Position numbers and translations under genes: made by a program. Below the pieces are notes generated by a model that saw only the letters and a list, made by a program, of their open reading frames with translations, was not told the DNA's origin and searched no databases. A DNA stretch of 35,621 bases from an uncultured Oscillospiraceae bacterium (GTDB taxonomy: Bacteria > Bacillota > Clostridia > Oscillospirales > Oscillospiraceae): the NCBI GenBank assembly GCA_900759385.1, contig CAAEUZ010000028.1, forward strand, positions 1 to 35,621, given 5' to 3'. Below, piece after piece: positions 21,378-29,138 of this stretch; the stretch's first letter is position 1, and each line of letters starts with the position of its first letter.

Positions 21378-22679
21378 TCAGTCAAGGAAGCCCTTGTAGT
21401 TGCGCATGAGCAGCTGGCCCTCGACAGCGCGGACGGTCTCGATAGCGACGCCCACAACTATGATTATAGACGTACCGCCGAGAGATATGCCGCTGAGAGC
21501 CGGGACATTGCTGAAGCAGCCGATGAGCATCGGGACAGCAGCGACAATGCCGAGGTACAGGGCACCGAGCAGCGTTATCTTATTGAGGACCTTGCGGATA
21601 TACTCGCTGGTCGGCTTGCCGGCGCGGAAGCCGGGGATGAAGCCGCCGTTCTTCTTGAGGTTATTCGCAATCTCTACCGGGTCAAACTGAATGGTGGAGT
21701 AGAAGTAGCTGAAGGCGATGATGAGCAGGAAGTAGAGCACCACGTAGAACACGGTGTCCGTATTGAAGAGGTGCACCATAACCCAGGAATCGCTCCAGCC
21801 GGGGACGAAAGCGCATACGGTCGCAGGAAGCGAAGCTATGGTCTGTGCGAAGATTATCGGCATGACGCCGGACATGTTTACCTTCATCGGCAGGTGCGTG
21901 CTCTGGCCGCCGTAGAGCTTGCGCCCCACAACGCGCTTGGAGTACTGCACCGGTATCCTGCGCTCTGCGTCATTGACTATGACTATGCAGATGATGATGG
22001 CAAGAGCGCCGATGAGGAGCAGCACGACCACCCACCAGGCCAGGGAACCATTGAACATGTTGGTGAACATGGTTGCGATGGAGCTGGGGAAGCGGGCCAC
22101 GATGCTGGCAAACAGGATGATGGAGATGCCGTTGCCGATACCGAACTCGGTGATCTGCTCACCCATCCACATGATGAGCGCGCTGCCGGCCATGAAGGTC
22201 ATGATGATGACGATGGCGGGCCAGATGCCCTGGCCGTCGGAGGTGAGCATGCTCTGGTTGTTGAAGCCGTTGCGGATGAGGGTGTAGTAGGCGATGCCCA
22301 TCACGAGGCCGATGCCGACGGTGGTGTAGCGGGTGATGGAGGCGATCTTCTTGCGGCCTTCCTCGCCGCCTTCCTTGGCCAGACGCTCCAGAGCCGGGAT
22401 GGCAATGGTGAGCAGCTGGATGATTATCGAGGCGTTGATGTAGGGCTGGATACTCAGCGCGAAAATCGTCGCCATCGAGAAGGAGCCACCGGACATGGTA
22501 TTCCACAGGCCCAGGATGGTGTTGTTGACGGTGTTGAAATAGCTCTCGAGGAGCGTCGTGTTCACATAAGGCACGGGAACAGCGTTACCAAGCCGGTAGA
22601 TGAGGATAATGAACAGCGTGAAGATGATCTTCTTGCGCAGCTCCGCTATCCCCCACGCATTCCTAAGAGTCTTAAGCAC
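21378..22679 (-). CDS. secY: Protein translocase subunit SecY
   Basis: SecY is the channel of the general secretion system in the cytoplasmic membrane. The 433-residue length and ten hydrophobic helices fit. Recognisable segments are AWGIAELRKKIIFTLFIILI, PYINASIIIQLLTIAIPALE, GIGNGISIILFASIVARFPS and the C-terminal FNPVEIANNLKKNGGFIPG-type stretch (reads FDPVEIANNLKKNGGFIPG). The start is GTG (22677-22679), one base after the rplO stop, with GAGG nine bases upstream, so translation is probably coupled to rplO. Confidence 0.98.
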   Translation of the reverse strand: MLKTLRNAWGIAELRKKIIFTLFIILIYRLGNAVPVPYVNTTLLESYFNTVNNTILGLWNTMSGGSFSMATIFALSIQPYINASIIIQLLTIAIPALERLAKEGGEEGRKKIASITRYTTVGIGLVMGIAYYTLIRNGFNNQSMLTSDGQGIWPAIVIIMTFMAGSALIMWMGEQITEFGIGNGISIILFASIVARFPSSIATMFTNMFNGSLAWWVVVLLLIGALAIIICIVIVNDAERRIPVQYSKRVVGRKLYGGQSTHLPMKVNMSGVMPIIFAQTIASLPATVCAFVPGWSDSWVMVHLFNTDTVFYVVLYFLLIIAFSYFYSTIQFDPVEIANNLKKNGGFIPGFRAGKPTSEYIRKVLNKITLLGALYLGIVAAVPMLIGCFSNVPALSGISLGGTSIIIVVGVAIETVRAVEGQLLMRNYKGFLD

Positions 22680-22680
22680 C

Positions 22681-23121
22681 TTACACCACCTCGGCCTTTC
22701 CGCCCACCGCCTCTATCTTTTGCTTTGCAGATTCGGAGAAAGCGGAAGCCTTGACGGTGACAGCCTTGGTGAGACTGCCGTTGCCGAGAACCTTGAAGCC
22801 GTACTCGCACTTGCTGAGCACGCCGGCGGCGAGCAGCGCCGCAGCGTCAACCTCCGTGCCGGCGTCAAAGCGCTCGAGCGCGGAGACGTTGATCTCCTCC
22901 AGGGGCTTGGCAAAAATGTTATTGAAACCACGCTTGGGGATACGCCTGGCAAGGGGCATCTGGCCGCCTTCGAAGCCGACGCGGACGCCGCCGCCGCTCC
23001 TGGCCTTCTGACCCTTGTGGCCGCGGCCGGCGGTCTTGCCGTTGCCGGTGCCGTGACCCCTGCCCTTGCGCTTGGCAACCTTGGTGCTGCCGGCGGCCGG
23101 GGAAAGTTCACTGAGTTTCAT
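22681..23121 (-). CDS. rplO: 50S ribosomal protein L15
   Basis: At 146 residues L15 is a late-assembly 50S protein. It has MKLSELSPAAGSTKVAKRKG, the Gly-rich GRGHGTGNGKTAGRGHKGQK, GFEGGQMPLARRIPKRGFNN and a C-terminal half with KVLGNGSLTKAVTVKASAFS. AGGAGGG lies upstream of the ATG. It sits between rpmD and secY. Confidence 0.98.
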   Translation of the reverse strand: MKLSELSPAAGSTKVAKRKGRGHGTGNGKTAGRGHKGQKARSGGGVRVGFEGGQMPLARRIPKRGFNNIFAKPLEEINVSALERFDAGTEVDAAALLAAGVLSKCEYGFKVLGNGSLTKAVTVKASAFSESAKQKIEAVGGKAEVV

Positions 23122-23133
23122 TGCGTACCCTCC

Positions 23134-23313
23134 TTATTCTTCCGTGACCTGCAGGAGGTAGCCGATCTGGGCTATCTTGCCGCGGGTCTGGGGGTTATCG
23201 GGCTGCACGGTCTCGTTGCCGGGCTTGTGCAGGCCGAGAGAGTGGGCGGTAGCGATGTGCTTGTCGTGGCGCCCATTGAGGCTCTTCACGAGCTTAATCT
23301 TGAGATCAGCCAT
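23134..23313 (-). CDS. rpmD: 50S ribosomal protein L30
   Basis: This 59-residue gene was read directly from the sequence. The protein starts MADLKIKLVKSLNGRHDKHI and continues ATAHSLGLHKPGNETVQPDN, ending GYLLQVTEE. The K-S-x-G-R/Q and A-x-x-L-G-L patterns mark L30. GGGAGG lies nine bases before the ATG at 23311-23313. It lies 14 bp after rpsE and 12 bp before rplO. Confidence 0.96.
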   Translation of the reverse strand: MADLKIKLVKSLNGRHDKHIATAHSLGLHKPGNETVQPDNPQTRGKIAQIGYLLQVTEE

Positions 23314-23327
23314 TTCGCGTACCTCCC

Positions 23328-23855
23328 TTAACCGATTATCTCGTCAGCGGTCTTGCCGCGCACGGCGGCGACCTGCTCAGCATTCCTGAGGCTCATGAGG
23401 CCGGCCATGGTGGCCGCGACGACGTTCTGAGGATTGTTGGAGCGCAGGCACTTGGCGCGGATGTTGCGGATGCCGGCGCACTCCATGACCGCACGGACAG
23501 CGCCGCCGGCCAGAACGCCGGTGCCTTCGGGAGCCGGCATCATGTAGACGCGGCCGGCGCCGAACTCGCCCATGACCTCGTGGGGAATGGTGGTACCCTG
23601 CATGGTGATGTTGACGATGTGCTTCTTGGCGTCCTCAAGGCCCTTGCGGATGGCCTCGGAAACCTCGCTGGCCTTGCCGAGACCGTAGCCCACGCGGCCC
23701 TTGCCGTCGCCCACGACGCACAGCGCCGAGAACTTCATGACGCGGCCGCCCTTGACGGTCTTGGATACGCGGTTGAGGGAAACTACCTTTTCGGTGAGCT
23801 CGGAGCCTTCTTCGCGATTACGGCGATTGTCACGCCTGTCGTTATTGTAAGCCAT
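23328..23855 (-). CDS. rpsE: 30S ribosomal protein S5
   Basis: At 175 residues S5 takes part in decoding fidelity and mRNA entry. An Arg/Asn-rich N-terminus (YNNDRRDNRRNREEGSELTE) precedes the double-stranded RNA-binding fold (VVSLNRVSKTVKGGRVMKFS, ALCVVGDGKGRVGYGLGKAS) and the C-terminal domain (GTGVLAGGAVRAVMECAGIR). The N-terminus resembles, in composition, the long tail of S3 in the same operon. GGAGGAGG lies upstream of the ATG. Confidence 0.98.
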   Translation of the reverse strand: MAYNNDRRDNRRNREEGSELTEKVVSLNRVSKTVKGGRVMKFSALCVVGDGKGRVGYGLGKASEVSEAIRKGLEDAKKHIVNITMQGTTIPHEVMGEFGAGRVYMMPAPEGTGVLAGGAVRAVMECAGIRNIRAKCLRSNNPQNVVAATMAGLMSLRNAEQVAAVRGKTADEIIG

Positions 23856-23873
23856 TTCGTTTCCTCCTCCCGC

Positions 23874-24230
23874 TTAGAACTTCAGGCCGCCCTCACGAGC
23901 GGCGTCGGCCAGGGCCTGGACGCGGCCGTGATAGATGTAGCCGCCGCGGTCGAAAACGACCTCTTCAATGCCCTTGGCAATGGCACGCTCGGCAATCATC
24001 TTGCCGACCTGCTCGGCAGCTTCCTTGTTGCCGCCGCCTACGAAGCCCTTCTCGACGCTGGAAGCGGAGCACAGGGTGTGGCCCGCCACGTCGTCGATGA
24101 CCTGGGCATAGATGTTGTTCTCGCTCCTGTAAACGCTCAGGCGAGGCCGCGCAGCCGTGCCGGAAATCTTGGCGCGGACACGCTTGTGGCGCTTAATTCG
24201 CTGAGCCTTGGTGTTCGGTCTTTTAATCAT
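23874..24230 (-). CDS. rplR: 50S ribosomal protein L18
   Basis: At 118 residues L18 binds 5S rRNA with L5 and L25. It has the basic start MIKRPNTKAQRIKRHKRVRA, KISGTAARPRLSVYRSENNI and the end DRGGYIYHGRVQALADAARE. GGGGAGG lies upstream of the ATG. It lies between rplF and rpsE. Confidence 0.98.
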   Translation of the reverse strand: MIKRPNTKAQRIKRHKRVRAKISGTAARPRLSVYRSENNIYAQVIDDVAGHTLCSASSVEKGFVGGGNKEAAEQVGKMIAERAIAKGIEEVVFDRGGYIYHGRVQALADAAREGGLKF

Positions 24231-24246
24231 TTAAGCGCACCTCCCC

Positions 24247-24789
24247 TTATTTCGCACCGGTCTTGCCTTCCTTGCGGCGGATGTGCTCGTCCTCATACTT
24301 GATGCCCTTGCCCTTATACGGCTCGGGGGGACGCTTGTTGCGCACATCGGCGGCAAACTGGCCGACCTTCTGCTTGTCGATGCCCTTGATCACAATGTGG
24401 TTGGCATCGGTGACGTCGATCTTGATGTCAGCGGTCTCCTTGACAATGACATCGTGGCTGTAGCCGAGCTTCATGACGAGCTCCTCGCCCTTCTTCTCGG
24501 CACGGTAGCCGACGCCGTTGATCTCCAGCTTCTTCTCGAAGCCCTGGGTGACGCCGACGACCATATTGTGGAGGAGGCTGCGGGTGAGGCCGTGCAGGCT
24601 GCGCTGCTGCTTGGTATCGCTCTTGCGGGCGACGTGCAGCACGCCGTTTTCCTCGGTGATGACCATATCGGGGCAAAGAGCCTCGGTAATGGTGCCCTTG
24701 GGGCCCTTGACGGTCACAACGTTCTCGGGGGCGATGGTGACTTCAACACCGGCGGGTACGGTGATGGGTTCTCTACCAATTCTGGACAT
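24247..24789 (-). CDS. rplF: 50S ribosomal protein L6
   Basis: At 180 residues L6 lies near the GTPase-associated site. It has MSRIGREPITVPAGVEVTIA, VTVKGPKGTITEAL, the duplicated-domain halves, NKRPPEPYKGKGIKYEDEHI and RRKEGKTGAK at the end. GGAGGG lies upstream of the ATG. Standard position after rpsH. Confidence 0.98.
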   Translation of the reverse strand: MSRIGREPITVPAGVEVTIAPENVVTVKGPKGTITEALCPDMVITEENGVLHVARKSDTKQQRSLHGLTRSLLHNMVVGVTQGFEKKLEINGVGYRAEKKGEELVMKLGYSHDVIVKETADIKIDVTDANHIVIKGIDKQKVGQFAADVRNKRPPEPYKGKGIKYEDEHIRRKEGKTGAK

Positions 24790-24803
24790 ATCTCGTACCC
24801 TCC

Positions 24804-25202
24804 TTACCAGACAAACGCAAGGACTTCGCCGCCGACATGGGCCGCGCGGGCCTTCTTGTCGGTCATGATGCCCTTGGAAGTCGAAATGATGGCGATGCCG
24901 AGGCCGCGCAGGACGCGGGGCAGCTCGTCGGCGCCGGCGTAGACGCGCAGGCCGGGCTTGGACACGCGCTTGAGGCCCTGGATGGCCTTCTCTTTGCCGG
25001 GCAGGTACTTCAGGGTGATGCGGATGATGCCCTGGGTACCGTCGTCGATGAGCTGGAAGGAGCGGATGTAGCCCTCCTCAAGAAGGATCTCGGCGATGGC
25101 CTTCTTCATCTTGGATGCGGGGACGTCCACGGTCTCATGCCTGGCGCTTCCGGCGTTGCGGATGCGGGTCAGCATATCGGCAATGGGGTCAGTGATCTGC
25201 AT
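24804..25202 (-). CDS. rpsH: 30S ribosomal protein S8
   Basis: At 132 residues S8 is a primary 16S rRNA binder. It has MQITDPIADMLTRIRNAGSA, VDVPASKMKKAIAEILLEEG, LPRVLRGLGIAIISTSKGIM and the terminal GGEVLAFVW. AGGAGG lies seven bases before the ATG. It is separated from rpsN by 324 nt of structured non-coding DNA, in contrast to the tight spacing elsewhere in the cluster. Confidence 0.98.
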   Translation of the reverse strand: MQITDPIADMLTRIRNAGSARHETVDVPASKMKKAIAEILLEEGYIRSFQLIDDGTQGIIRITLKYLPGKEKAIQGLKRVSKPGLRVYAGADELPRVLRGLGIAIISTSKGIMTDKKARAAHVGGEVLAFVW

Positions 25203-25526
25203 TGTTTTTCCTCCTGTATTCAGAGTTACCGCACTTTGCGGTATCCGCCGGCGAGGTTCCGGAGCAATAGGCGTTCTCGTGAGCTTAGCGCCGATTGGCA
25301 GCGGCCTTTCGTCAGCGTGCCGGGGATAATCTATGCTGGGCGGGTGTTACCCCGCCGTTGCATACTTTAAGTTGCGCGTCCACCTACCTCCGCAGTCGCG
25401 CCTCGCGCAACATAGCGGAAAATTACCAGGACGTATGCTTCGCAGGGAAATTTTCGTCAGACAAAGTGCGCGGAGGGAAGCTGTATCGGTATACAGCGAC
25501 CGACGCTCACGATGTATGGCGGAGAT
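25203..25526. other. Structured non-coding segment between rpsN and rpsH
   Basis: No credible gene lies here. Many inverted repeats are present: 25227-25243 (7-bp TACCGCA/TGCGGTA hairpin just ahead of the rpsH ribosome-binding site), 25339-25356 (GGCGGG/CCCGCC), GTTGCGCG/CGCGCAAC (25371-25378 with 25404-25411) nested inside GCATAC/GTATGC (25360-25365 with 25433-25438), GAAAATT/AATTTTC (25418-25424 with 25449-25455), and GCTGTAT/ATACAGC with a 4-nt loop (25480-25497). A 9-bp long-range pair CGCACTTTG/CAAAGTGCG (25230-25238 with 25462-25470) encloses most of it and competes with the first hairpin. It may be an inserted repeat or a regulatory RNA inside the mRNA. Confidence 0.75.
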
Positions 25527-25712
25527 TTACCAAGAAGCCTTTTTGACACCCGGGATCTGGCCCTTGTAGGCCAGCTCGCGGAAGCAGATGCGGCAGATGC
25601 CGTAGTCACGCAGGTAGGCGTGGGGGCGGCCGCAGATCTTGCAGCGGTTGTAGCGGCGGGTGGAGAACTTCGCCGGGCGCTGCTGCTTGAGAATCATAGA
25701 TTTCTTAGCCAT
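25527..25712 (-). CDS. rpsN: 30S ribosomal protein S14 (zinc type Z)
   Basis: At 61 residues this is the short, zinc-binding S14 with Cys24, Cys27, Cys40 and Cys43 (NRCKICGRPHAYLRDYGICR). It ends KGQIPGVKKASW as in the type Z family. GGAGG lies upstream of the ATG. rplE is 17 bp upstream, but the downstream neighbour rpsH is 324 nt away. Confidence 0.98.
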   Translation of the reverse strand: MAKKSMILKQQRPAKFSTRRYNRCKICGRPHAYLRDYGICRICFRELAYKGQIPGVKKASW

Positions 25713-25729
25713 GCTTAATTACTCCTCCC

Positions 25730-26272
25730 TCACGCGGTGTAGAACGGGGCGCCCATGAGACGAAGCAGCTCGCGGGCCTCCTCGTCGGTATTGGCGGTGG
25801 TGCAGATGGCAATGTTCATGCCGCGCAGCTTCTCGATCTTATCGTAGTCGATCTCGGGGAAGATGATCTGCTCCTTCAGGCCCAGGCTGTAGTTGCCGCG
25901 GCCGTCAAAAGCGTCCGGGCTGATGCCGCGGAAGTCGCGGACACGGGGCAGAGCCACGTTGAGCAGCCTGTTGAGGAAGTCCCACATGCGGTCGTGGCGC
26001 AGGGTGACCTTGACGCCGACATGCATGCCCTCACGCAGCTTGAAGTTTGCAACGCTCTTGCGGGCCACGGTGGCAACGGCCTTCTGGCCGGTGATGGCGG
26101 TGATGTCCTTAATGACAGCGTCCAGAGCCTTGGCGTTATCCTTGCAGTCGCCGCAGCCGACGGAGACGACAATCTTGTCGATGCGGGGAATCTGCATGGA
26201 GCTCTTGTACTGGAACTTCTGCATGAGGGCGGGCGCGACCTCGTTGACGTACAGCTCTTTCATCTGGTTCAT
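25730..26272 (-). CDS. rplE: 50S ribosomal protein L5
   Basis: At 180 residues L5 binds 5S rRNA and contacts the P-site tRNA. It has YNEVAPALMQKFQYKSSMQIP-type N-terminal sequence, ARKSVANFKLREGMHVGVKV, RLLNVALPRVRDFRGISPDA and the end LLRLMGAPFY. ATG at 26270-26272 has AGGAGGG upstream; the longer frame overlaps rplX and is not used. Confidence 0.98.
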   Translation of the reverse strand: MNQMKELYVNEVAPALMQKFQYKSSMQIPRIDKIVVSVGCGDCKDNAKALDAVIKDITAITGQKAVATVARKSVANFKLREGMHVGVKVTLRHDRMWDFLNRLLNVALPRVRDFRGISPDAFDGRGNYSLGLKEQIIFPEIDYDKIEKLRGMNIAICTTANTDEEARELLRLMGAPFYTA

Positions 26273-26285
26273 GCTCTCACCCTCC

Positions 26286-26594
26286 TTACAGCTCCGCGCC
26301 GCAGTGCTTGCAGACGCGGACCTTCTTGCCGGCCTCGTTGACCTTGTGGGCAACGCGGGTAGGCTTGTTGCACTTCGGGCAGACCACCATGACCTTGCAG
26401 GCATAGATGGGGGTCTCAACCTTGATAATGCTGCTCTCCTGGCCCTGCTTGCGGGCCTTCTGATGCTTGGTGGCAACGGAGACGCCCTTGACGATGACCT
26501 TGCCCTCCTTGGGCATGGCGGTCAGGACCTCGCCCTGCTTGCCCTTGTCGCGTCCGGAGAGGACGACGACCTTATCGTTCTTTTTAATGTTCAA
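26286..26594 (-). CDS. rplX: 50S ribosomal protein L24 (with Cys cluster)
   Basis: At 102 residues L24 initiates 50S assembly. The KOW motif is in NIKKNDKVVVLSGRDKGKQG; the family segment VIVKGVSVATKHQKARKQGQ follows. The C-terminus has four cysteines (72, 75, 95, 98) as CPKC and CKHC, a zinc-ribbon form. The start is TTG at 26592-26594 with GGAGG eight bases upstream; no ATG is available. Confidence 0.97.
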   Translation of the reverse strand: MNIKKNDKVVVLSGRDKGKQGEVLTAMPKEGKVIVKGVSVATKHQKARKQGQESSIIKVETPIYACKVMVVCPKCNKPTRVAHKVNEAGKKVRVCKHCGAEL

Positions 26595-26607
26595 TTTCGC
26601 GCCCTCC

Positions 26608-26976
26608 TCAAATAACTTCGGGAGCGAGGGACAGGATCTTCATGTACTCCCTGTCACGCAGCTCGCGGGCGACGGGCCCAAATATACGGGTACCGGTCGG
26701 GTTGCGGTCGTCCTTGATGAGGACGGCGGCGTTCTCGTCGAAGCGGACGTAGGTACCGTCGGCACGGCGGACCGGCTGAGCGGTACGGACAACGACGGCC
26801 TTGACCACGTCGCCCTTCTTGACCTGGCCGCCGGGAGCGGCTTTGCGCACGCTGGCGACTATGACGTCGCCGATGCTGGCGTACTTGCGCCTGGAGCCGC
26901 CCAGAACCCTGATGCACTTAATTTCCTTGGCGCCGGAGTTGTCGGCGACCTTCAGAAAGCTTTCCTGCTGTATCAT
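26608..26976 (-). CDS. rplN: 50S ribosomal protein L14
   Basis: At 122 residues L14 contacts 16S rRNA at an intersubunit bridge. It has MIQQESFLKVADNSGAKEIK, GDVIVASVRKAAPGGQVKKG and TRIFGPVARELRDREYMKIL. AAGGAGG lies upstream of the ATG. Confidence 0.98.
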   Translation of the reverse strand: MIQQESFLKVADNSGAKEIKCIRVLGGSRRKYASIGDVIVASVRKAAPGGQVKKGDVVKAVVVRTAQPVRRADGTYVRFDENAAVLIKDDRNPTGTRIFGPVARELRDREYMKILSLAPEVI

Positions 26977-26988
26977 ATGGACGCCTCC

Positions 26989-27252
26989 TTACTTGGCTTT
27001 CTCTATGATTTCGACCACGCGCCAACGCTTGTCCTTGGAAAGCGGGCGGGTCTCCATCACGCGCACCCTGTCGCCTACACCGCACTCGTTGTTCTCGTCG
27101 TGGGCCTTCAGGCGGTAGGTACGGCCGATTATCTTCTTGTACCTCGGGTGGGCAACGCGGTCCTCAACTATGACGACCACGGTCTTGTCCATCTTGTCGG
27201 ACACGACCTTGCCGACGCGGGTCTTGCGGGAAGTCGTTCTTACTTCACTCAT
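26989..27252 (-). CDS. rpsQ: 30S ribosomal protein S17
   Basis: At 87 residues S17 is an early 16S rRNA binder with an OB fold. It has RTTSRKTRVGKVVSDKMDKT, VVVIVEDRVAHPRYKKIIGR and VGDRVRVMETRPLSKDKRWR. AGGAGG lies upstream of the ATG, 14 bp after rpmC. Confidence 0.98.
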   Translation of the reverse strand: MSEVRTTSRKTRVGKVVSDKMDKTVVVIVEDRVAHPRYKKIIGRTYRLKAHDENNECGVGDRVRVMETRPLSKDKRWRVVEIIEKAK

Positions 27253-27266
27253 TCTCTTCTACCTCC

Positions 27267-27461
27267 TCAGCGCCCAAGCTGCTTCTCGCGGATGACAGTC
27301 TTCACGCGGGCGATATCGCGCCTCGTAGCGCTGATCCGGGTGGGGTTGTCAAGATGGTTGGTGGCGTGCTGCATACGGAGCATGAAAAGGTCCTTCTTGA
27401 GTTCGGCGAGCTTCTGCTCCAGCTCGGTCTCGGACATGGAACGTATTTCGTTTGCCTTCAT
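27267..27461 (-). CDS. rpmC: 50S ribosomal protein L29
   Basis: L29 is a helical protein at the tunnel exit. At 64 residues it has MKANEIRSMSETELEQKLAE, LKKDLFMLRMQHATNHLDNP and DIARVKTVIREKQLG. I use ATG 27459-27461, one base after the rplP stop, since it gives the family N-terminus; GTG starts four codons upstream overlap rplP. Confidence 0.97.
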   Translation of the reverse strand: MKANEIRSMSETELEQKLAELKKDLFMLRMQHATNHLDNPTRISATRRDIARVKTVIREKQLGR

Positions 27462-27462
27462 C

Positions 27463-27891
27463 TCATTCACCACCGTTCTCGGTATCCGCCTTGCTGACTA
27501 TGCGGGTCTTGCAGGGCAGCTTGTGGCTTGCAAGGCGCAGGGCCTCGCGCGCAACTTCCTCACTCACGCCGGCTATCTCGAAGAGCACGCGGCCCGGCTT
27601 GACAACCGCGACCCAGTACTCGGGAGAGCCCTTACCGGAGCCCATGCGGGTCTCGGCAGGCTTCTTGGTGACCGGCTTATCGGGGAATATCTTGATCCAG
27701 ACCTGGCCGCCGCGGCGGGTGTAGCGGGTCATAGCTATACGGGCAGCCTCAATCTGGTTGGAGGTTATCCAGCAGGGCTCCTGAGCCTGGAGCCCGAATT
27801 CACCGTAGTTGACAACATTGCCGCGGGAGGCCTTGCCCTTCATGCGGCCGCGCTGTACCCTGCGGTATTTGACTCTCTTGGGCATCAGCAT
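27463..27891 (-). CDS. rplP: 50S ribosomal protein L16
   Basis: At 142 residues L16 organises the A-site region of the 50S subunit. It has MPKRVKYRRVQRGRMKGKAS, YGEFGLQAQEPCWITSNQIE, RRGGQVWIKIFPDKPVTKKP and AGVSEEVAREALRLASHKLP. The ATG at 27889-27891 overlaps the rpsC stop as TGATG, with AGGAGG nine bases upstream; ATG two codons later is the alternative. Confidence 0.98.
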   Translation of the reverse strand: MLMPKRVKYRRVQRGRMKGKASRGNVVNYGEFGLQAQEPCWITSNQIEAARIAMTRYTRRGGQVWIKIFPDKPVTKKPAETRMGSGKGSPEYWVAVVKPGRVLFEIAGVSEEVAREALRLASHKLPCKTRIVSKADTENGGE

Positions 27892-28766
27892 CAGTTGCTG
27901 CCTCCTTCCTTAGTCTCCGTGCGCGGAGCGGCGGACTGCTGGCCGGCCGGCCTGGGTCCGCGGTTGTAGCCGCCCTGGCGGTTGTCGCGGTTGTAGCCGC
28001 CGCCCTGACGGTCGTTGCGGTAATTGCCGCCGCCCTGGCGGTTCCTGTTGTAGCCGCCCCTGCGGTCATCGCGGCGGTCGCGGCGGCGGTCGTCACGCTT
28101 GGACATGTCCATGGTGCGCGGGGTGGTACGCAGGGTCTGGCTGAGGACCTCGCCCTTGTAGATCCAGACCTTCACGCCGATGCGGCCGTAAGTGGTGGCA
28201 GCCTCGGCAAAGCCGTAGTCGATATCGGCACGGAGGGTCTGCAGGGGGATGGTGCCCTCGTGGTAGCACTCGCTGCGGGCGATCTCGGCGCCGCCGAGAC
28301 GGCCGGCGCACATGACCTTGATGCCCTTGGCGCCCATGCGCATGGCGCGGCCGATGGCGTTCTTCATGGCGCGGCGGAAGCCGATGCGGCGCTCCAGCTG
28401 GCCGGCAATGTTCTCAGCGACGAGCTGGGCGTTGGTGTCAGGGGTGCGGACCTCGACGATGGAGAGGGCGACCGGCTTGCCAATCATCTTGGCGACGGTG
28501 GCCTGCAGGCGCTCTATCTCAGCGCCGCCCTTGCCGATGACCTTGCCCGGACGGGAGCAGTGGATGAAGATGCGGACCTTGTTGCTGTCGCGCTCAATCT
28601 CGATGTTGGGCACGCCCGCATCGTAAAGGGTCTTCTTCAGGTACTGACGGATCTTGTAGTCCTCGACGATGAGGTCGCCGACTTTGTCGTCCCTGGCGTA
28701 CCAGCGGGAATCCCAGTTCTTAATGACGCCGACGCGAAGGCCGTGCGGATTTACTTTCTGTCCCAT
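27891..28766 (-). CDS. rpsC: 30S ribosomal protein S3 with Arg/Gly/Asn-rich tail
   Basis: S3 lines the mRNA entry tunnel. Residues 1 to about 220 are a normal S3: MGQKVNPHGLRVGVIKNWDS, KH domain RIFIHCSRPGKVIGKGGAEI, GRLGGAEIARSECYHEGTIP and GVKVWIYKGEVL. The last 68 or so residues are an extra low-complexity tail of repeated Arg, Gly, Asn, Tyr and Gln units (YNRNRQGGG, NYRNDRQGGG, YNRDNRQGG). The total of 291 is well above the usual 210-230. The tail resembles RGG-type RNA-binding tails. Confidence 0.97.
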   Translation of the reverse strand: MGQKVNPHGLRVGVIKNWDSRWYARDDKVGDLIVEDYKIRQYLKKTLYDAGVPNIEIERDSNKVRIFIHCSRPGKVIGKGGAEIERLQATVAKMIGKPVALSIVEVRTPDTNAQLVAENIAGQLERRIGFRRAMKNAIGRAMRMGAKGIKVMCAGRLGGAEIARSECYHEGTIPLQTLRADIDYGFAEAATTYGRIGVKVWIYKGEVLSQTLRTTPRTMDMSKRDDRRRDRRDDRRGGYNRNRQGGGNYRNDRQGGGYNRDNRQGGYNRGPRPAGQQSAAPRTETKEGGSN

Positions 28767-28778
28767 ATTCCCGCCTCC

Positions 28779-29126
28779 TTATTCCTTCTCAGCCACGACT
28801 ATGGTGATGTGGCTGGTGCGCTTGTTAATGCGGTACATACGGCCGTGAGCCCTCGGCTGTCCCCTCTTGAGGATGGGGCCCGCATCGACGTAGGCCTGCT
28901 CGATGTAGAGCTTCTCGGGGTCCATCTCGAAGTTGTTCTCGGCGTTGGCAACAGCGCTCTTGAGAACCTTGCCGACGTACTCGCAGCCGGCCTTCGGAGT
29001 GTTGGCCATGAGGGCCTCGGCATAAGCGGCGTTCTTGCCGCGGATCATGTCGCAGATAATCTGCACCTTGCGGGGAGCTATGCGGACGAACTTGGCCTGG
29101 GCCCGCGCGGTTTTAATCTCTTCCAT
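28779..29126 (-). CDS. rplV: 50S ribosomal protein L22
   Basis: At 115 residues L22 has a hairpin that lines the exit tunnel. It has ARAQAKFVRIAPRKVQIICD, MIRGKNAAYAEALMANTPKA and RGQPRAHGRMYRINKRTSHI. GGGGGAG lies upstream of the ATG. Confidence 0.98.
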   Translation of the reverse strand: MEEIKTARAQAKFVRIAPRKVQIICDMIRGKNAAYAEALMANTPKAGCEYVGKVLKSAVANAENNFEMDPEKLYIEQAYVDAGPILKRGQPRAHGRMYRINKRTSHITIVVAEKE

Positions 29127-29138
29127 GTTGTCTCCCCC

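Noticed and set aside
25295..25546. 83-residue plus-strand protein between rpsN and rpsH
   Set aside because: It overlaps the end of rpsN on the opposite strand, lacks a ribosome-binding site and lies in strongly self-complementary DNA.
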